Positions 43,272 through 52,609 are shown, numbered from the stretch's first letter. The stretch is DNA of 64,000 nucleotides from Arthrobacter sp. B1805 (GCF_002929745.1 NZ_PJIQ01000002.1:248001-312000); one strand, 5' to 3'. Made by a program: numbers and translations. The notes: generated from the letters alone by a model not told the origin.

Positions 43272-44462
43272 ATGCACCTTCTCGAAAACCACGCCGATGT
43301 CCTGCCGGTCGACGCAGACGCAGCAACCCTCGTGGGCCGGGTCCTCGATCCCGAGGTCAACGGGCCGTGCGTCGTCGTCGTACGGGACCGCCGCGTCCAC
43401 GACATCACGGACGACTTCCCCACCATGAGCGACCTGCTCGAATCCGCCGACCCCGCGGCACAGGTCGCGGCGGCGGAAGGAACCCGCAGCTGGGACCTCG
43501 ACGACGTCCTGCGCAACTCGCTCGACGAGCGCGGCACCGGCGTCCGCCTCCTCGCTCCCGTCGACCTGTCCGTGCTGAAAGCGGCCGGAGTGACATTCGC
43601 GAACTCGCTCATGGAACGGCTGATCGAGGAACGCGCGGGCGGCGACAAGCATGCGGCCACCTCCTTCCGCGCCGAACTGGAGCAGCTCGTCGGAGCCGAC
43701 CTCACGACGGTCCGGCCCGGCAGCGCCGACGCGGACGCCCTGAAGGCCGAACTGTCGGCCAAGGGCCTGTGGTCGCAGTACCTGGAGGTGGGACTGGGCC
43801 CGGACCCGGAGGTGTTCACCAAGGCACCCGTCCTCTCGGCGGTGGGCTGCGGCCAGGACATCGGTGTCGCGTCCGTCTCCACCTGGAACAACCCCGAACC
43901 GGAGGTCGCGATCCTCGTGACGTCCACGGGGCAGGTGGTCGGCGCGACCCTGGGGAACGACGTCAACCTGCGGGACGTCGAAGGCCGGTCAGCGCTGCTG
44001 CTGCCGAAGGCGAAGGACAACAACGCCTCCGCCGCCGTCGGCCCGTTCATCCGCCTGTTCGACGACGCATTCAGCCTCGACGACGTCCGGGCCGCCGAGG
44101 TCCGGCTCGAGGTACTGGGCGAGGACGACGGCTTCGTCCTCGACGGGGCCAGCTCCATGCCCCTCATCTCGCGGGACCCGGAAGAGCTCGCCCGGTACAC
44201 GGTCGGGGATTCCCACCAATACCCCGACGGGATCCTGCTCTACCTCGGAACGCTCTTCGCCCCGACCGCCGACCGGGACGGTGCGGACATGGGATTCACC
44301 CACCATCCGCGCGACATCGTCAGGATCTCCAGCCCTCAGCTCGGCACCCTCGTCAACCGCGTCACCTCCTCGGAGGCGGCACCGCCCTGGGAATTCGGCA
44401 TCCGCGACCTCATCCGCAGCCTCTCCGAGCGCGGCCTGGCCGCAACGGTGGGGGTACGGTGA
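43272..44462 (+). CDS. Fumarylacetoacetate hydrolase-family protein (2-keto-3-deoxy acid dehydratase-like)
   Basis: 396 residues. The C-terminal FAH fold includes VTFANSLMERLIEER, EPEVAILVTSTGQVVGATLG, NDVNLRDVEGRSALLLPKAK, metal-site acids and QYPDGILLYLGTLFAPT. This length and layout match the branch that contains bacterial 2-keto-3-deoxypentonate dehydratases rather than true fumarylacetoacetases. That fits the ketoglutarate-semialdehyde-type dehydrogenase two genes on. Stop overlaps next start by 1 base. Confidence 0.85.
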   Translation: MHLLENHADVLPVDADAATLVGRVLDPEVNGPCVVVVRDRRVHDITDDFPTMSDLLESADPAAQVAAAEGTRSWDLDDVLRNSLDERGTGVRLLAPVDLSVLKAAGVTFANSLMERLIEERAGGDKHAATSFRAELEQLVGADLTTVRPGSADADALKAELSAKGLWSQYLEVGLGPDPEVFTKAPVLSAVGCGQDIGVASVSTWNNPEPEVAILVTSTGQVVGATLGNDVNLRDVEGRSALLLPKAKDNNASAAVGPFIRLFDDAFSLDDVRAAEVRLEVLGEDDGFVLDGASSMPLISRDPEELARYTVGDSHQYPDGILLYLGTLFAPTADRDGADMGFTHHPRDIVRISSPQLGTLVNRVTSSEAAPPWEFGIRDLIRSLSERGLAATVGVR

Positions 44463-45436
44463 TGCGCATCGTCGTCACGGACCACAACTTCCGGGGACTC
44501 GACGACGAGCGCGCCGCCGCCGCAGCGCTCAGCGCCGGCTTCGAGGTGTACCAGGCAACCACGGAAGAGGCCGCACGCGAGGCGGTCCGCGGGGCCGACG
44601 TCGTCCTGGTGAACTTCGCGCCCATCACGGCGTCGGTGCTCGACGGGCTGCCGCCCGGCGCGGTCGTCATCCGGTATGGCATCGGCTACGACAACGTCGA
44701 CCTCCAGGCGGCGAACGAGCGGGGGATCTCGGTCTGCAACGTCCCCGACTACGGCGCCGACACCGTGGCCGACCATACGCTGAGCCTGATCCTCGTCCTC
44801 GTGCGCAAGCTCGTGCAGTTCGATCGGGTGCTCAGTGGGGGAGGCTGGATCTCGCCGCCGTCCTTGGCTCCTATCCGTGCCTCCGCAGACACCACGGTCG
44901 GGCTGATCGGGCTGGGCCGCATAGGGCTCGGCGTCGTCGCCCGGCTCAAGCCCTTCGGGTTCCCCGTCCTGGCTTTCGACCCCTTTCTCGATCCGTCGGT
45001 CGCGGCCCACCACGGCATCGAGCTCGTGGACCTGGACACCCTCTTCCGCAGGGCGAACGTCGTCTCACTCCACGCACCTGCGACTCCGGACACCTACAAG
45101 GTCGTGAACGCGGAAAACCTGCGGAAGATGCAGCCGGGGTCCTTCGTCGTCAACACGGCGCGCGGGACTTTGGTCGACCAGGACGCCGTCCTGGCCGCCC
45201 TCGACGCCGGACAGCTCGCAGGAGCCGCCCTGGATGTCTTCGACCCGGAGCCCCTGCCCGCGGACCACGGATTGAGACGACATGCCAACGCGGTCCTGAC
45301 GCCGCACGCAGCCTTCTACTCCGAGGCGTCACTGGCCGCGCTGCAACGGCTCGCCGCCGAGGAGGCGTACCGTGCAGGTCGGGGCGAGCGGCTACGCTGC
45401 CTCGTGAACCAGCCGGAGACAGCACAGACAGCATGA
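44462..45436 (+). CDS. D-2-hydroxyacid dehydrogenase
   Basis: 324 residues. NAD-binding TVGLIGLGRIGLGVVARLKP, and the catalytic trio Arg in VVNTARGTLVDQD, Glu in DVFDPEPLPADH and His in LTPHAAFYSEAS. Resembles the SerA/CtBP branch. Could oxidise a sugar-derived 2-hydroxyacid or reduce a 2-keto acid. Confidence 0.92.
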   Translation: MRIVVTDHNFRGLDDERAAAAALSAGFEVYQATTEEAAREAVRGADVVLVNFAPITASVLDGLPPGAVVIRYGIGYDNVDLQAANERGISVCNVPDYGADTVADHTLSLILVLVRKLVQFDRVLSGGGWISPPSLAPIRASADTTVGLIGLGRIGLGVVARLKPFGFPVLAFDPFLDPSVAAHHGIELVDLDTLFRRANVVSLHAPATPDTYKVVNAENLRKMQPGSFVVNTARGTLVDQDAVLAALDAGQLAGAALDVFDPEPLPADHGLRRHANAVLTPHAAFYSEASLAALQRLAAEEAYRAGRGERLRCLVNQPETAQTA

Positions 45437-45462
45437 GCAGCATCGGAGAGGACTGACGGGCC

Positions 45463-46923
45463 ATGAACAGCACGATTGAGGACACCCGGACCGAGGAACT
45501 CGAGCAGGTCCTGTCCGCGGCAGCGACTGCCGCGGATCCGTGGGCCGCGACGCCCGCCCGGAACCGGGCTGCGGCGCTTCGCGCCATCGCGGACCACCTG
45601 GACGGGGCGGCGGACACTCTCATCGACCTGGGGACCAGGGAGACCTTCCTTCCCGAGGCCCGCCTGCGCGGCGAGCTGAAGAGGACGACGTTCCAGCTCC
45701 GGCTCTTCGCCGAGGTGCTCGACGACGGCTCCTACCAGGACATCCGCATCGACACCGCGGACGAGCAGTGGCCCATGGGGGCTCCGCGCCCGGACCTGCG
45801 CCGGGTGCTGGAACCCGTGGGCCCCGTCCTGGTCTTCGCGGCCAGCAACTTCCCGTTCGCCTTCAGCGGGGCCGGCGGCGATACGGCTGCCGCCCTCGCG
45901 GCCGGGTGCCCGGTCATCCTCAAGGCCCACCCCGGGCATCCCGAGCTGTCGGTCGCGACAGCGGTCGTCATCCAGGCCGCCCTTCGTGACGCCGATGCTC
46001 CGTCCGGGCTGTACTCGGTCATCTTCGGCCTCGACGCCGGGCGCGCAGCCCTGGTGGATCCCCGGGTGCAGGCGGGATCCTTCACCGGATCGATCGCGGC
46101 AGGACGGGCGTTGTTCGATCTCGCCAACGCCCGCGAGACGCCCATCCCCTTCTTCGCGGAAATGGGCAGCGTGAACCCGACCTTCGTCACCAGGGCGGCC
46201 GCCCATGCCAGGGGTGCAGACATCGCCTCGGGCTTCTTCGCCTCCATGACGGCCAGTTCCGGGCAGCTGTGCACCAAGCCGGGCGTGCTCGTCGTCCCGG
46301 AGGACATGCTGGTCCACCTGCGCTCGCAGACGCCCCCGCCGCCGTCGCCACTGCTCAATGACGGGATCCAGGAAGGGTACGTCCGTTCCCTGCAGGAGCT
46401 CGTGTCCCACCCGGGCGTCGCGCCCCTGCTGGGAGGCGAGAAGGCCTTCTCGGATCCACCGGAAGCAACGCTCCTGGTAACGAGCATCGGGGATGTGCTG
46501 GGCGATCCTTCCGGCCTGCTCGCCGAGCGGTTCGGTCCGGCCGCGCTGGTCGTCACCTACCAGGACGAGGGCGATCTGCTGCGCCTGGCACGCGTGCTGG
46601 AGGGTCAGCTGACCGCGAGCATCCACGGCGAGGACGACGACGACGTGCAGGACCTCATTCGCGAACTCGCGAAGCGGGCCGGGCGCCTCCTCTGGAACCA
46701 GTGGCCCACCGGCGTGTCCGTCACGTACGCGCAGCACCACGGCGGACCCTACCCCGCGACCACCCAGGCCGGCACGACGTCCGTCGGAACCGCAGCCATC
46801 CTCCGGTTCCTCCGGCCCGTCGCCTACCAGGGCTTCCCGCAGTCCCGGCTGCCGGGGGTGCTGCGCGACGACGCCCCCACGCCGGTCCAGCGCATGCTCA
46901 ACGGGAAGCTGGTGTCGGCGTGA
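45463..46923 (+). CDS. Aldehyde dehydrogenase, 2-ketoglutarate-semialdehyde (2,5-dioxovalerate) type
   Basis: 486 residues. Starts with the family-specific ATAADPWAATPARNRAAALR and PVGPVLVFAASNFPFAFSGA; catalytic Glu in FFAEMGSVNP and Cys in SSGQLCTKPGVLVV. The NFPFAFS and FFAEMGSVNP signatures are those of the KGSADH branch, which yields 2-oxoglutarate in oxidative pentose/hexarate pathways. Ends by overlapping the carbonic anhydrase start by 4 bases (GTGA). Confidence 0.9.
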   Translation: MNSTIEDTRTEELEQVLSAAATAADPWAATPARNRAAALRAIADHLDGAADTLIDLGTRETFLPEARLRGELKRTTFQLRLFAEVLDDGSYQDIRIDTADEQWPMGAPRPDLRRVLEPVGPVLVFAASNFPFAFSGAGGDTAAALAAGCPVILKAHPGHPELSVATAVVIQAALRDADAPSGLYSVIFGLDAGRAALVDPRVQAGSFTGSIAAGRALFDLANARETPIPFFAEMGSVNPTFVTRAAAHARGADIASGFFASMTASSGQLCTKPGVLVVPEDMLVHLRSQTPPPPSPLLNDGIQEGYVRSLQELVSHPGVAPLLGGEKAFSDPPEATLLVTSIGDVLGDPSGLLAERFGPAALVVTYQDEGDLLRLARVLEGQLTASIHGEDDDDVQDLIRELAKRAGRLLWNQWPTGVSVTYAQHHGGPYPATTQAGTTSVGTAAILRFLRPVAYQGFPQSRLPGVLRDDAPTPVQRMLNGKLVSA

Positions 46924-47438
46924 GCATCATCCCGTTCCGCGGGCATGTCCCCGCAGTCCATGACACGGTGTTCGTCGCGTCGACGGCGTCACTGATCGGC
47001 GACGTCGTCCTCGGCCCGGGATCGAGCGTCTTCTACGGCGTCACCGTCCGTGCCGACACCGCGCCCATACGCGTGGGGGAGGGGTCCAACCTGCAGGACA
47101 ACGTCGTCGTCCATGCAGACCCCGGGTTCCCCGCGACCATCGGTGACCGGGTCAGCGTGGGCCACAGTGCAGTCGTGCACGGCTGCACCATCGAGGACGA
47201 CTGCCTGATCGGCATGAGCGCGACCGTCATGAACGGCGCGGTCATCGGCAGCGGGTCGCTGGTCGCAGCCGGCGCCGTGGTCCTGGAGGGCACATCGGTG
47301 CCACCGCGATCGCTCGTTGCGGGAGTGCCCGCGAAGGTGCGACGGCAGCTGAGCGACGACGAGGTAGCCGGCGTGAAGGCGAACGCGGAGCGGTACAGGA
47401 GCCTGGCCGAGGAGCACCGGGCGGCGCAGGGAGCCTGA
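46920..47438 (+). CDS. Gamma-class carbonic anhydrase family protein
   Basis: 172 residues. Left-handed beta-helix of hexapeptide repeats (VFVASTASLIGDVVLGPGSS, NVVVHAD, SVGHSAVVHGCTIEDDCLIG), with His residues in VVHADPG, VGHS and VVHG as the metal ligands. GTG start overlapping the aldehyde dehydrogenase. Last gene of the operon. In this setting it may handle CO2/bicarbonate or act as an acyltransferase-like enzyme; unresolved. Confidence 0.93.
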   Translation: MSIIPFRGHVPAVHDTVFVASTASLIGDVVLGPGSSVFYGVTVRADTAPIRVGEGSNLQDNVVVHADPGFPATIGDRVSVGHSAVVHGCTIEDDCLIGMSATVMNGAVIGSGSLVAAGAVVLEGTSVPPRSLVAGVPAKVRRQLSDDEVAGVKANAERYRSLAEEHRAAQGA

Positions 47439-47480
47439 GCCCGGCGCAGCCTTCAGCTGTCGCCCCCGAGCGCTCACGTT

Positions 47481-47978
47481 TCACGCCGAGGTGAGGGCGG
47501 TACTGAGTGCGACGCGGTCGATCGTGGCGCCCCACCCGTCACGGGTACCGCCCTCGATCAGGCTCCGCACTTCCTCGTCGTCGAGATGGTCGGAGAACGC
47601 GACCCCCAGCTCCAGCCGCGTTCCCTCCGGGGTATCCCGTAGCTCGAGGGTCACGACGGGTGCTTCCTGTTCGCGGGGGCCCGAGAGGTCGGGCCATCCT
47701 CCGGCTGCTCCCCACCGGAAGACCAGCCTCTCGTCGGGCACGATCTCGAGGTACACCCCGCCGGTCGGGTACTGGAGGTCCTCGGTGACCACCATCTGCT
47801 GGCGCCACGTCCCGCCTACCCGGAGGTCGACCTCGATGGGGGTCGTCGGCGTGGGCATCGCCGGGTTGTAGAACCACGCGAGGTGCTCCGGCTCGGTCCA
47901 GGCCCTGAACACCTGGTGGCGGGGCGCGCGCAGATCGCGGGTCAGCGTGAAACCGCGGGGAGTGCCGGCGCTGCTCAT
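47481..47978 (-). CDS. SRPBCC/AHSA1-domain protein
   Basis: 165 residues from 47978; its ATG overlaps the upstream VOC gene's stop (ATGA). LTRDLRAPRHQVFRAWTEPE, HLAWFYNPAMPTP, GTWRQQM and VALSTAL near the end are typical of AHSA1-type START-like proteins, which bind small hydrophobic ligands. Always-paired neighbours of VOC proteins in actinobacteria; function unknown. Confidence 0.92.
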   Translation of the reverse strand: MSSAGTPRGFTLTRDLRAPRHQVFRAWTEPEHLAWFYNPAMPTPTTPIEVDLRVGGTWRQQMVVTEDLQYPTGGVYLEIVPDERLVFRWGAAGGWPDLSGPREQEAPVVTLELRDTPEGTRLELGVAFSDHLDDEEVRSLIEGGTRDGWGATIDRVALSTALTSA

Positions 47979-48415
47979 CGTGCGCCCTCTTCCGGCTGGG
48001 ACTGGTCCGGCTGGGTCTGGTCCGGCTCGTAGCCGACGAGCCAGTGGACCCCATGTCGGTCGATGACCTGACCGTCCGACGCACCCCACGGCTTGGGCGC
48101 GAGAGGGTCGACGACCGTTCCACCGGCAGCAAGCCTGTCGAACCACTCGTGCAGGATCTGTGGTTCGGCTGTGCCGAGCAGCGAGAGCATCATCCCCTCG
48201 CAGCGCATTGCCGCCTCCCCTGCTGCCGCGTCCGCTCCCGCGAGGGAGACGACGCCGTCGAGTACTCCGTGGGCGACGGCGTCGGGCGGACCGTCCGTCC
48301 TGCCGAAGTCCTCGTACGTGAAGAGCGATGCGGTGCCGCCGAAGACCTCGGCGTAGAACCCGAGCGCTTCTCGCGCGGTCCCTGGAAAACTGATGTAGAT
48401 CTGGGGTGACGACAT
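47975..48415 (-). CDS. VOC-family (glyoxalase/PhnB-like) protein
   Basis: 146 residues from 48415 (GAGGAGCGCAGC upstream); a longer frame to 48529 is rejected. SPQIYISFPGTAREALGFYA and MMLSLLGTAEP followed by WGASDGQVIDRHGVHWLVGY match the PhnB/3-demethylubiquinone-like VOC group. C-terminus has a short Gln/Pro/Asp repeat (EPDQTQPDQSQPEEG). Coupled to the SRPBCC gene. Confidence 0.9.
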   Translation of the reverse strand: MSSPQIYISFPGTAREALGFYAEVFGGTASLFTYEDFGRTDGPPDAVAHGVLDGVVSLAGADAAAGEAAMRCEGMMLSLLGTAEPQILHEWFDRLAAGGTVVDPLAPKPWGASDGQVIDRHGVHWLVGYEPDQTQPDQSQPEEGAR

Positions 48416-48613
48416 GCTGCGCTCCTCGTGCCACGTGATGTGGCGTTGCTCTGACCCTATGTCCGTGCGGCAACAGATAGGCGGAAACCGTCGGGCGAAT
48501 TCATCGGCGCAGAGGAAAGTCCTGTTCATCTGTTGGTTGATCCACCGTGCAGGGAGTTTAACCGGCGAATCCTAGTGTCGGGATGCCACTAACCCCCAGC
48601 GAAGGACCACCCC

Positions 48614-49675
48614 ATGAGAGCCTCCCGTCCCACCGTGCTGATCACGGCCCTTCTGGTCCTTGCCGCGACAGCGCTCGGAACAGCTCCTGCCAACGCGGAG
48701 CGGCCGCACGACCGGTTCGACCTCCAGGCCCACAGGGGCGGCACGGGACTCTTCACTGAAAGCACCCTGGCGAGTTTCGGGAACGCCCTGGCACTCGGGG
48801 TCACCACCCTGGAACTGGACACGCAGGTCACGGCCGACGGCGCCGTCGTGGTCACCCATGATCGCCAGATCAGCGCAGCAAAGTGCCGCGACACAGCTCC
48901 GGCCACCCCCGGCGATCCGGAGTTCCCCTATGTGGGGAAATACATCACCAACCTCACGCTGGAGCAGGTGAAGACGGTGGAGTGCGGGCATCGGCAACTG
49001 CCCCAGTTCCCTGACCAGCAGCTGGCGACCGGTCCGATGATCGAACTGGCCGACGTGTTCACGCTGGTCAAGCAGTACCGGGCGAACACCGTGATGCTGA
49101 ACATCGAGACCAAGGTCGAGGCCGGCGCTCCCCACGAAACCGCGCCACGTGAGGAGTTCGTCGCCGCGGTGCTCGGCGAGATCCACGAGCACCGCATGGA
49201 CCGCCAGGTGAGCATCCAGAGCTTCGACTGGGGGTCCCTGCGCCTGGTGGAGGAGCTCGACCCGTCCCTGCCCCGTGTTGCCCTGACCAACGGCAGCTTC
49301 CTCCAGGTCGGCCAGCCGGGGGCCTCGCCATGGCTCGGAGGGCTCGACGCCGACGACTTCGACGGGGACCTCGTCGCGCTGGCGCGGGAACTGGGAGTGG
49401 ACGCCATCTCACCCGTGCACGGCAACCCACAGGGCGGGAAGATCGGCGACCCCGGCTACCAGCCCTACGTCACTGCGGAAATGGTCTCCGATGCGCACCG
49501 CGCCGGCATGGAGGTGATCCCGTGGACCGTCGACGACCCCGCCACGATGCGCTACCTCATGGGCCTCGGGATCGATGGGCTCATCACGGACCGTCCCGAT
49601 CGCCTGCGGGACATGATGGCCGAGCGAGGGATGAAGCTGCCGAAGCAGTTCTCCGTCCCCGGAGCCAAGGGCTGA
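48614..49675 (+). CDS. Secreted glycerophosphodiester phosphodiesterase
   Basis: 353 residues. Signal peptide (1-28, ANA cut). GDPD catalytic features: LQAHRGGTGLFTESTLASFG (His-Arg-Gly-Gly), LELDTQVTADGAVVVTHDRQ (Glu/Asp metal ligands and second His), and late VIPWTVDDPATMRYLMGLGI. Hydrolyses glycerophosphodiesters outside the cell to sn-glycerol 3-phosphate and alcohol. Single gene. Confidence 0.94.
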   Translation: MRASRPTVLITALLVLAATALGTAPANAERPHDRFDLQAHRGGTGLFTESTLASFGNALALGVTTLELDTQVTADGAVVVTHDRQISAAKCRDTAPATPGDPEFPYVGKYITNLTLEQVKTVECGHRQLPQFPDQQLATGPMIELADVFTLVKQYRANTVMLNIETKVEAGAPHETAPREEFVAAVLGEIHEHRMDRQVSIQSFDWGSLRLVEELDPSLPRVALTNGSFLQVGQPGASPWLGGLDADDFDGDLVALARELGVDAISPVHGNPQGGKIGDPGYQPYVTAEMVSDAHRAGMEVIPWTVDDPATMRYLMGLGIDGLITDRPDRLRDMMAERGMKLPKQFSVPGAKG

Positions 49676-49719
49676 CCGATCGACGCCGTACGCGGGCAGG
49701 CTGAGCCGGGGCTGCCGAG

Positions 49720-50532
49720 CTAGCCCGCCGCCGGGTGGACGACCGCCAGCGGCAAGCTGCCGCAGGGCCGCACCAGAAGCCGCTCCCCGACGTGCAGGGG
49801 AGCCCGTGGCTGGACGAACCGCGGGGCTTCCAGTTCGCCGCGACTCGGCAGGGCGGCGTCATCCTCTGCGCTGATGTCCGAGGTGCGGGGTACCGCGCCG
49901 GGCGCCAGGAGGGTCCCGGCCGCTACCTGTACCTCGGCGGAGACGATGACGCGCCCCGCGTGGTTCACGAGCGCGGCGGCGGGGTGCAGTTTCCGGAGCG
50001 CGGGAAGCAGGAGCGGCTCCAGCGATTCGACGAAGACATCGGCGCCCGCTACTCCGACGCGCCTGCCGCCCGCGAGGACGGGAACCGTCATGGTCATCGT
50101 GTATTCGTCGGTGCAGAGGAAATCGACGTACGGTCCGGTGACATGGGCGTACCCGGTATCCATCGGCCTGGTGAACCACTCCCGCCGCGTGTAGGCGGCC
50201 GAGGCGGAGGCGACGGCGGGCAGCACCAGGCGCTCCATCGCCTTACCCTGCCACCACGCCATATGCCAGGCGGCGTCAGCCATCGCATGCTCGGCCGCCA
50301 CGAACCCCGCACCGACCACCGGCCACTGCCCGCTGTTGATCAAGCCGGCGGCCAGAGGCTGGGTGACGGCGTTGACCGCCTTGGTGGACGGAGGCCGCAG
50401 CGGGTCGTCGAAGAGGGCCCCGAGTGCCGGCACCCAGGTCGAGACCTGCGCGAGGATGCCGTCGAAGAAGCCGCCCACCTCGTCGAGGGGATGCGTACCG
50501 CGTGCCACGTAGCGGTCAGTCGTCGAACTCAT
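49720..50532 (-). CDS. Soluble Cache-domain protein
   Basis: 270 residues, no signal peptide or membrane helix. A Cache-like core with YTRREWFTRPMDTGYAHVTG, PYVDFLCTDEYTMTMTVPVL and AALVNHAGRVIVS. Cache modules normally sit outside the cell in chemoreceptors; here a free-standing version is encoded in a 4-base overlap with a GntR regulator, so it probably acts as an intracellular ligand-binding partner. Divergent from a polyamine-type ABC operon. The start overlaps the GntR stop. Confidence 0.75.
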   Translation of the reverse strand: MSSTTDRYVARGTHPLDEVGGFFDGILAQVSTWVPALGALFDDPLRPPSTKAVNAVTQPLAAGLINSGQWPVVGAGFVAAEHAMADAAWHMAWWQGKAMERLVLPAVASASAAYTRREWFTRPMDTGYAHVTGPYVDFLCTDEYTMTMTVPVLAGGRRVGVAGADVFVESLEPLLLPALRKLHPAAALVNHAGRVIVSAEVQVAAGTLLAPGAVPRTSDISAEDDAALPSRGELEAPRFVQPRAPLHVGERLLVRPCGSLPLAVVHPAAG

Positions 50533-51320
50533 CCCGTCCTCCTCTGGGCGTTTGCCGGCATCATCCCCGGCGTAGCGGTAAGCCGTGCGTGTTCATCGAT
50601 CAGGGCGACCAGTGCGGTGGAGATCTGCTCCACCACGGTCGTGCGGGCCTCGGCGGCATCGCCCGCAGCGACGGCGTCTGCAATGCGCTCGCACAACCGC
50701 ACCATCCCGGCGTCGAACTCCTCGTCCTCGTGGAGCAGCGACAGCAGTGGGCCGAACGCCTTATAGAGCCGGACGAATTCACGGGTCAGTCGGGCGGACT
50801 GGCTCAGCGCCGCCAACTCGAGCAGGAACTCGCCCACGAGCGATCCGCTCAGCCCGAACCGGCCGGAGCCGCGCAGGATGCGTCGCAGGGTCTCCGCCTC
50901 GTCGGGGCCCGCGAAGTCGGCGGCGAGTTCCGCTGCGGTTGCCGCGATGGCACGGTAGTGGATCGCGAGGTCGCGCAGCTCTACGCGGCTCATTCCGCTC
51001 AGGCGGTCACGGACGAGTTCACCACGACGACCCAGGGGAACCGTGATGAAGGTTCCGCCGTCGCGGCCGCGGCGCGTGGCGACCAGGCCGCGTGACCGGA
51101 GACCCACCAAAGCCTCCCTGACCGTCACCGTCGCCACGCCCATGGACGAGGCGAGCTCGGCCTCACTGGGGAGCCGGTCGCCATCCGCGAGCACACCGGC
51201 AGAGATTCCCTCGATGATCCGGTCCTCGACGCGTTGTGCTCTCCCGCCCTCGCCGAGCGGGGCGAAGACAGCGGCGAGCAGCCGCTGGCGGGGCGACGCG
51301 TCGTGGGGCATGCGCTTCAT
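50529..51320 (-). CDS. GntR-family (FCD) regulator of the Pot-like operon
   Basis: 263 residues. Winged helix: RIIEGISAGVLADGDRLPSE, LASSMGVATVTVREALVGLR, and wing TRRGRDGGTFI; C-terminal FCD-like helical domain. The ATG at 51311 (residue 4) has better spacing to GAAGG than the ATG at 51320. Divergent from the ABC operon starting at 51494, with an imperfect palindrome between; likely represses or activates it in response to an amine, possibly sensed with the Cache protein. Confidence 0.9.
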   Translation of the reverse strand: MKRMPHDASPRQRLLAAVFAPLGEGGRAQRVEDRIIEGISAGVLADGDRLPSEAELASSMGVATVTVREALVGLRSRGLVATRRGRDGGTFITVPLGRRGELVRDRLSGMSRVELRDLAIHYRAIAATAAELAADFAGPDEAETLRRILRGSGRFGLSGSLVGEFLLELAALSQSARLTREFVRLYKAFGPLLSLLHEDEEFDAGMVRLCERIADAVAAGDAAEARTTVVEQISTALVALIDEHARLTATPGMMPANAQRRTG

Positions 51321-51437
51321 CCTTCCAGACCGCTGTTCATGGGATCGGCAGTCCCTCCTGCCAGGTCGCTTGCCGGGCCTTCCGTAACAAGAAATTTACC
51401 TGACGTGACCAACTTAACATCTAACATCTGCTTTCAT

Positions 51438-51453
51438 AGGTAATGCATGACCT
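51438..51453. promoter_or_regulatory. Putative operator upstream of the Pot-like operon
   Basis: AGGTAATGCATGACCT is a near-perfect palindrome (14 of 16 positions symmetric) 41 bases before the ATPase GTG. A tandem TAACATC-TAACATC lies at 51415-51428. Candidate binding site for the divergent GntR. Confidence 0.4.
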
Positions 51454-51493
51454 GTAGTCCACGTCACACTCGTACTCCGAAAGGCCAGAGCCC

Positions 51494-52561
51494 GTGCAAG
51501 CAACAGCCGCTTCCGGCGCCGCTTCCCTCGTCAGCGCGGCAGCTGCCGTCACTCCTGCCATCTCCCTGCAGAACGTCGTCAAGACCTTCGGCGAGTTCAC
51601 CGCCGTCAAGGGTCTGGACCTCGACATCCGGCAGGGCGAGTTCTTCTCATTGCTGGGGCCGTCGGGGTCCGGCAAGACCACGGTGCTGCGTATGATCGCC
51701 GGCTTCGAACTTCCGTCATCGGGCCGTATCGACCTCGCCGGCCGGGACGTGACGCGCAAGGCGCCCTTCGAGCGGGACGTGAACACCGTCTTCCAGGACT
51801 ATGCGCTGTTCCCGCACCTCAGCGTCGCCGAGAACGTCGGGTACGGCCTCAAGCTCCGCAGAACCAGCCGCGGGGATCGCCGACGGCTGGTGGCCGAAGC
51901 GCTGGAGATGATCCGCCTGCCCCACGTCGCGGACCGGTTGCCCTCCCAGCTGTCCGGAGGGCAGCGCCAGCGCGTAGCCCTGGCCCGCGCGTTGGTGTTG
52001 CGGCCCCAGGTGCTGCTGCTCGACGAACCGCTCGGAGCCCTGGACAAGCAGCTGCGCGAGCAGATGCAGGTCGAGCTGAAGCAGATCCAGCGCACCGTCG
52101 GCATCACCTTCGTCTTCGTGACGCACGACCAGGAGGAAGCACTCACCCTCTCCGATCGCGTCGCCGTCTTCAACGAGGGCCTGGTCGAACAGGTAGGCAC
52201 GCCGGAGGATCTGTACGAGAGGCCGAGCAGTCGGTTCGTGGCCTCGTTCCTGGGCAACACGAACCTCGTCGAGGGCGAGCTCGCCCGAGGGCTTACCGGA
52301 TCGGACGCACTGCTGAGCATCAGGCCCGAGCGGATCCGCATCCGGCAGCCGGATGAGCCGCTCGAAGCGGCCGGGATGTCCAGCGTCGAAGCGGTGATCG
52401 AGGAGATCGTCTACACCGGCCCGAGCACCCGCTTCGTGGCACGGACCTCGGCAGGCCAGAAACTCATCGTCCAGGAGCAGAACGACTCGCGCGCCTCGAG
52501 TGCACATCGCGGCGACCGCGTGCGGCTCGAGTGGTCCTCCAGGTTCAACTACACCGTCTAG
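51494..52561 (+). CDS. ABC transporter ATPase, PotA-like
   Basis: 355 residues. Walker A GPSGSGKTT (55-63), signature LSGGQRQRVALARAL, Walker B VLLLDEPLGALD, H-loop FVTHDQEEAL, and a C-terminal TOBE domain (about 275-355). Energises the polyamine/opine-type importer encoded downstream. GTG start after CGAAAGG. First gene of the operon. Confidence 0.94.
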   Translation: MQATAASGAASLVSAAAAVTPAISLQNVVKTFGEFTAVKGLDLDIRQGEFFSLLGPSGSGKTTVLRMIAGFELPSSGRIDLAGRDVTRKAPFERDVNTVFQDYALFPHLSVAENVGYGLKLRRTSRGDRRRLVAEALEMIRLPHVADRLPSQLSGGQRQRVALARALVLRPQVLLLDEPLGALDKQLREQMQVELKQIQRTVGITFVFVTHDQEEALTLSDRVAVFNEGLVEQVGTPEDLYERPSSRFVASFLGNTNLVEGELARGLTGSDALLSIRPERIRIRQPDEPLEAAGMSSVEAVIEEIVYTGPSTRFVARTSAGQKLIVQEQNDSRASSAHRGDRVRLEWSSRFNYTV

Positions 52562-52609
52562 CCCCCGATACTTCCAACCCACGACGCACCCTCAAGGAAA
52601 GGCACACCC

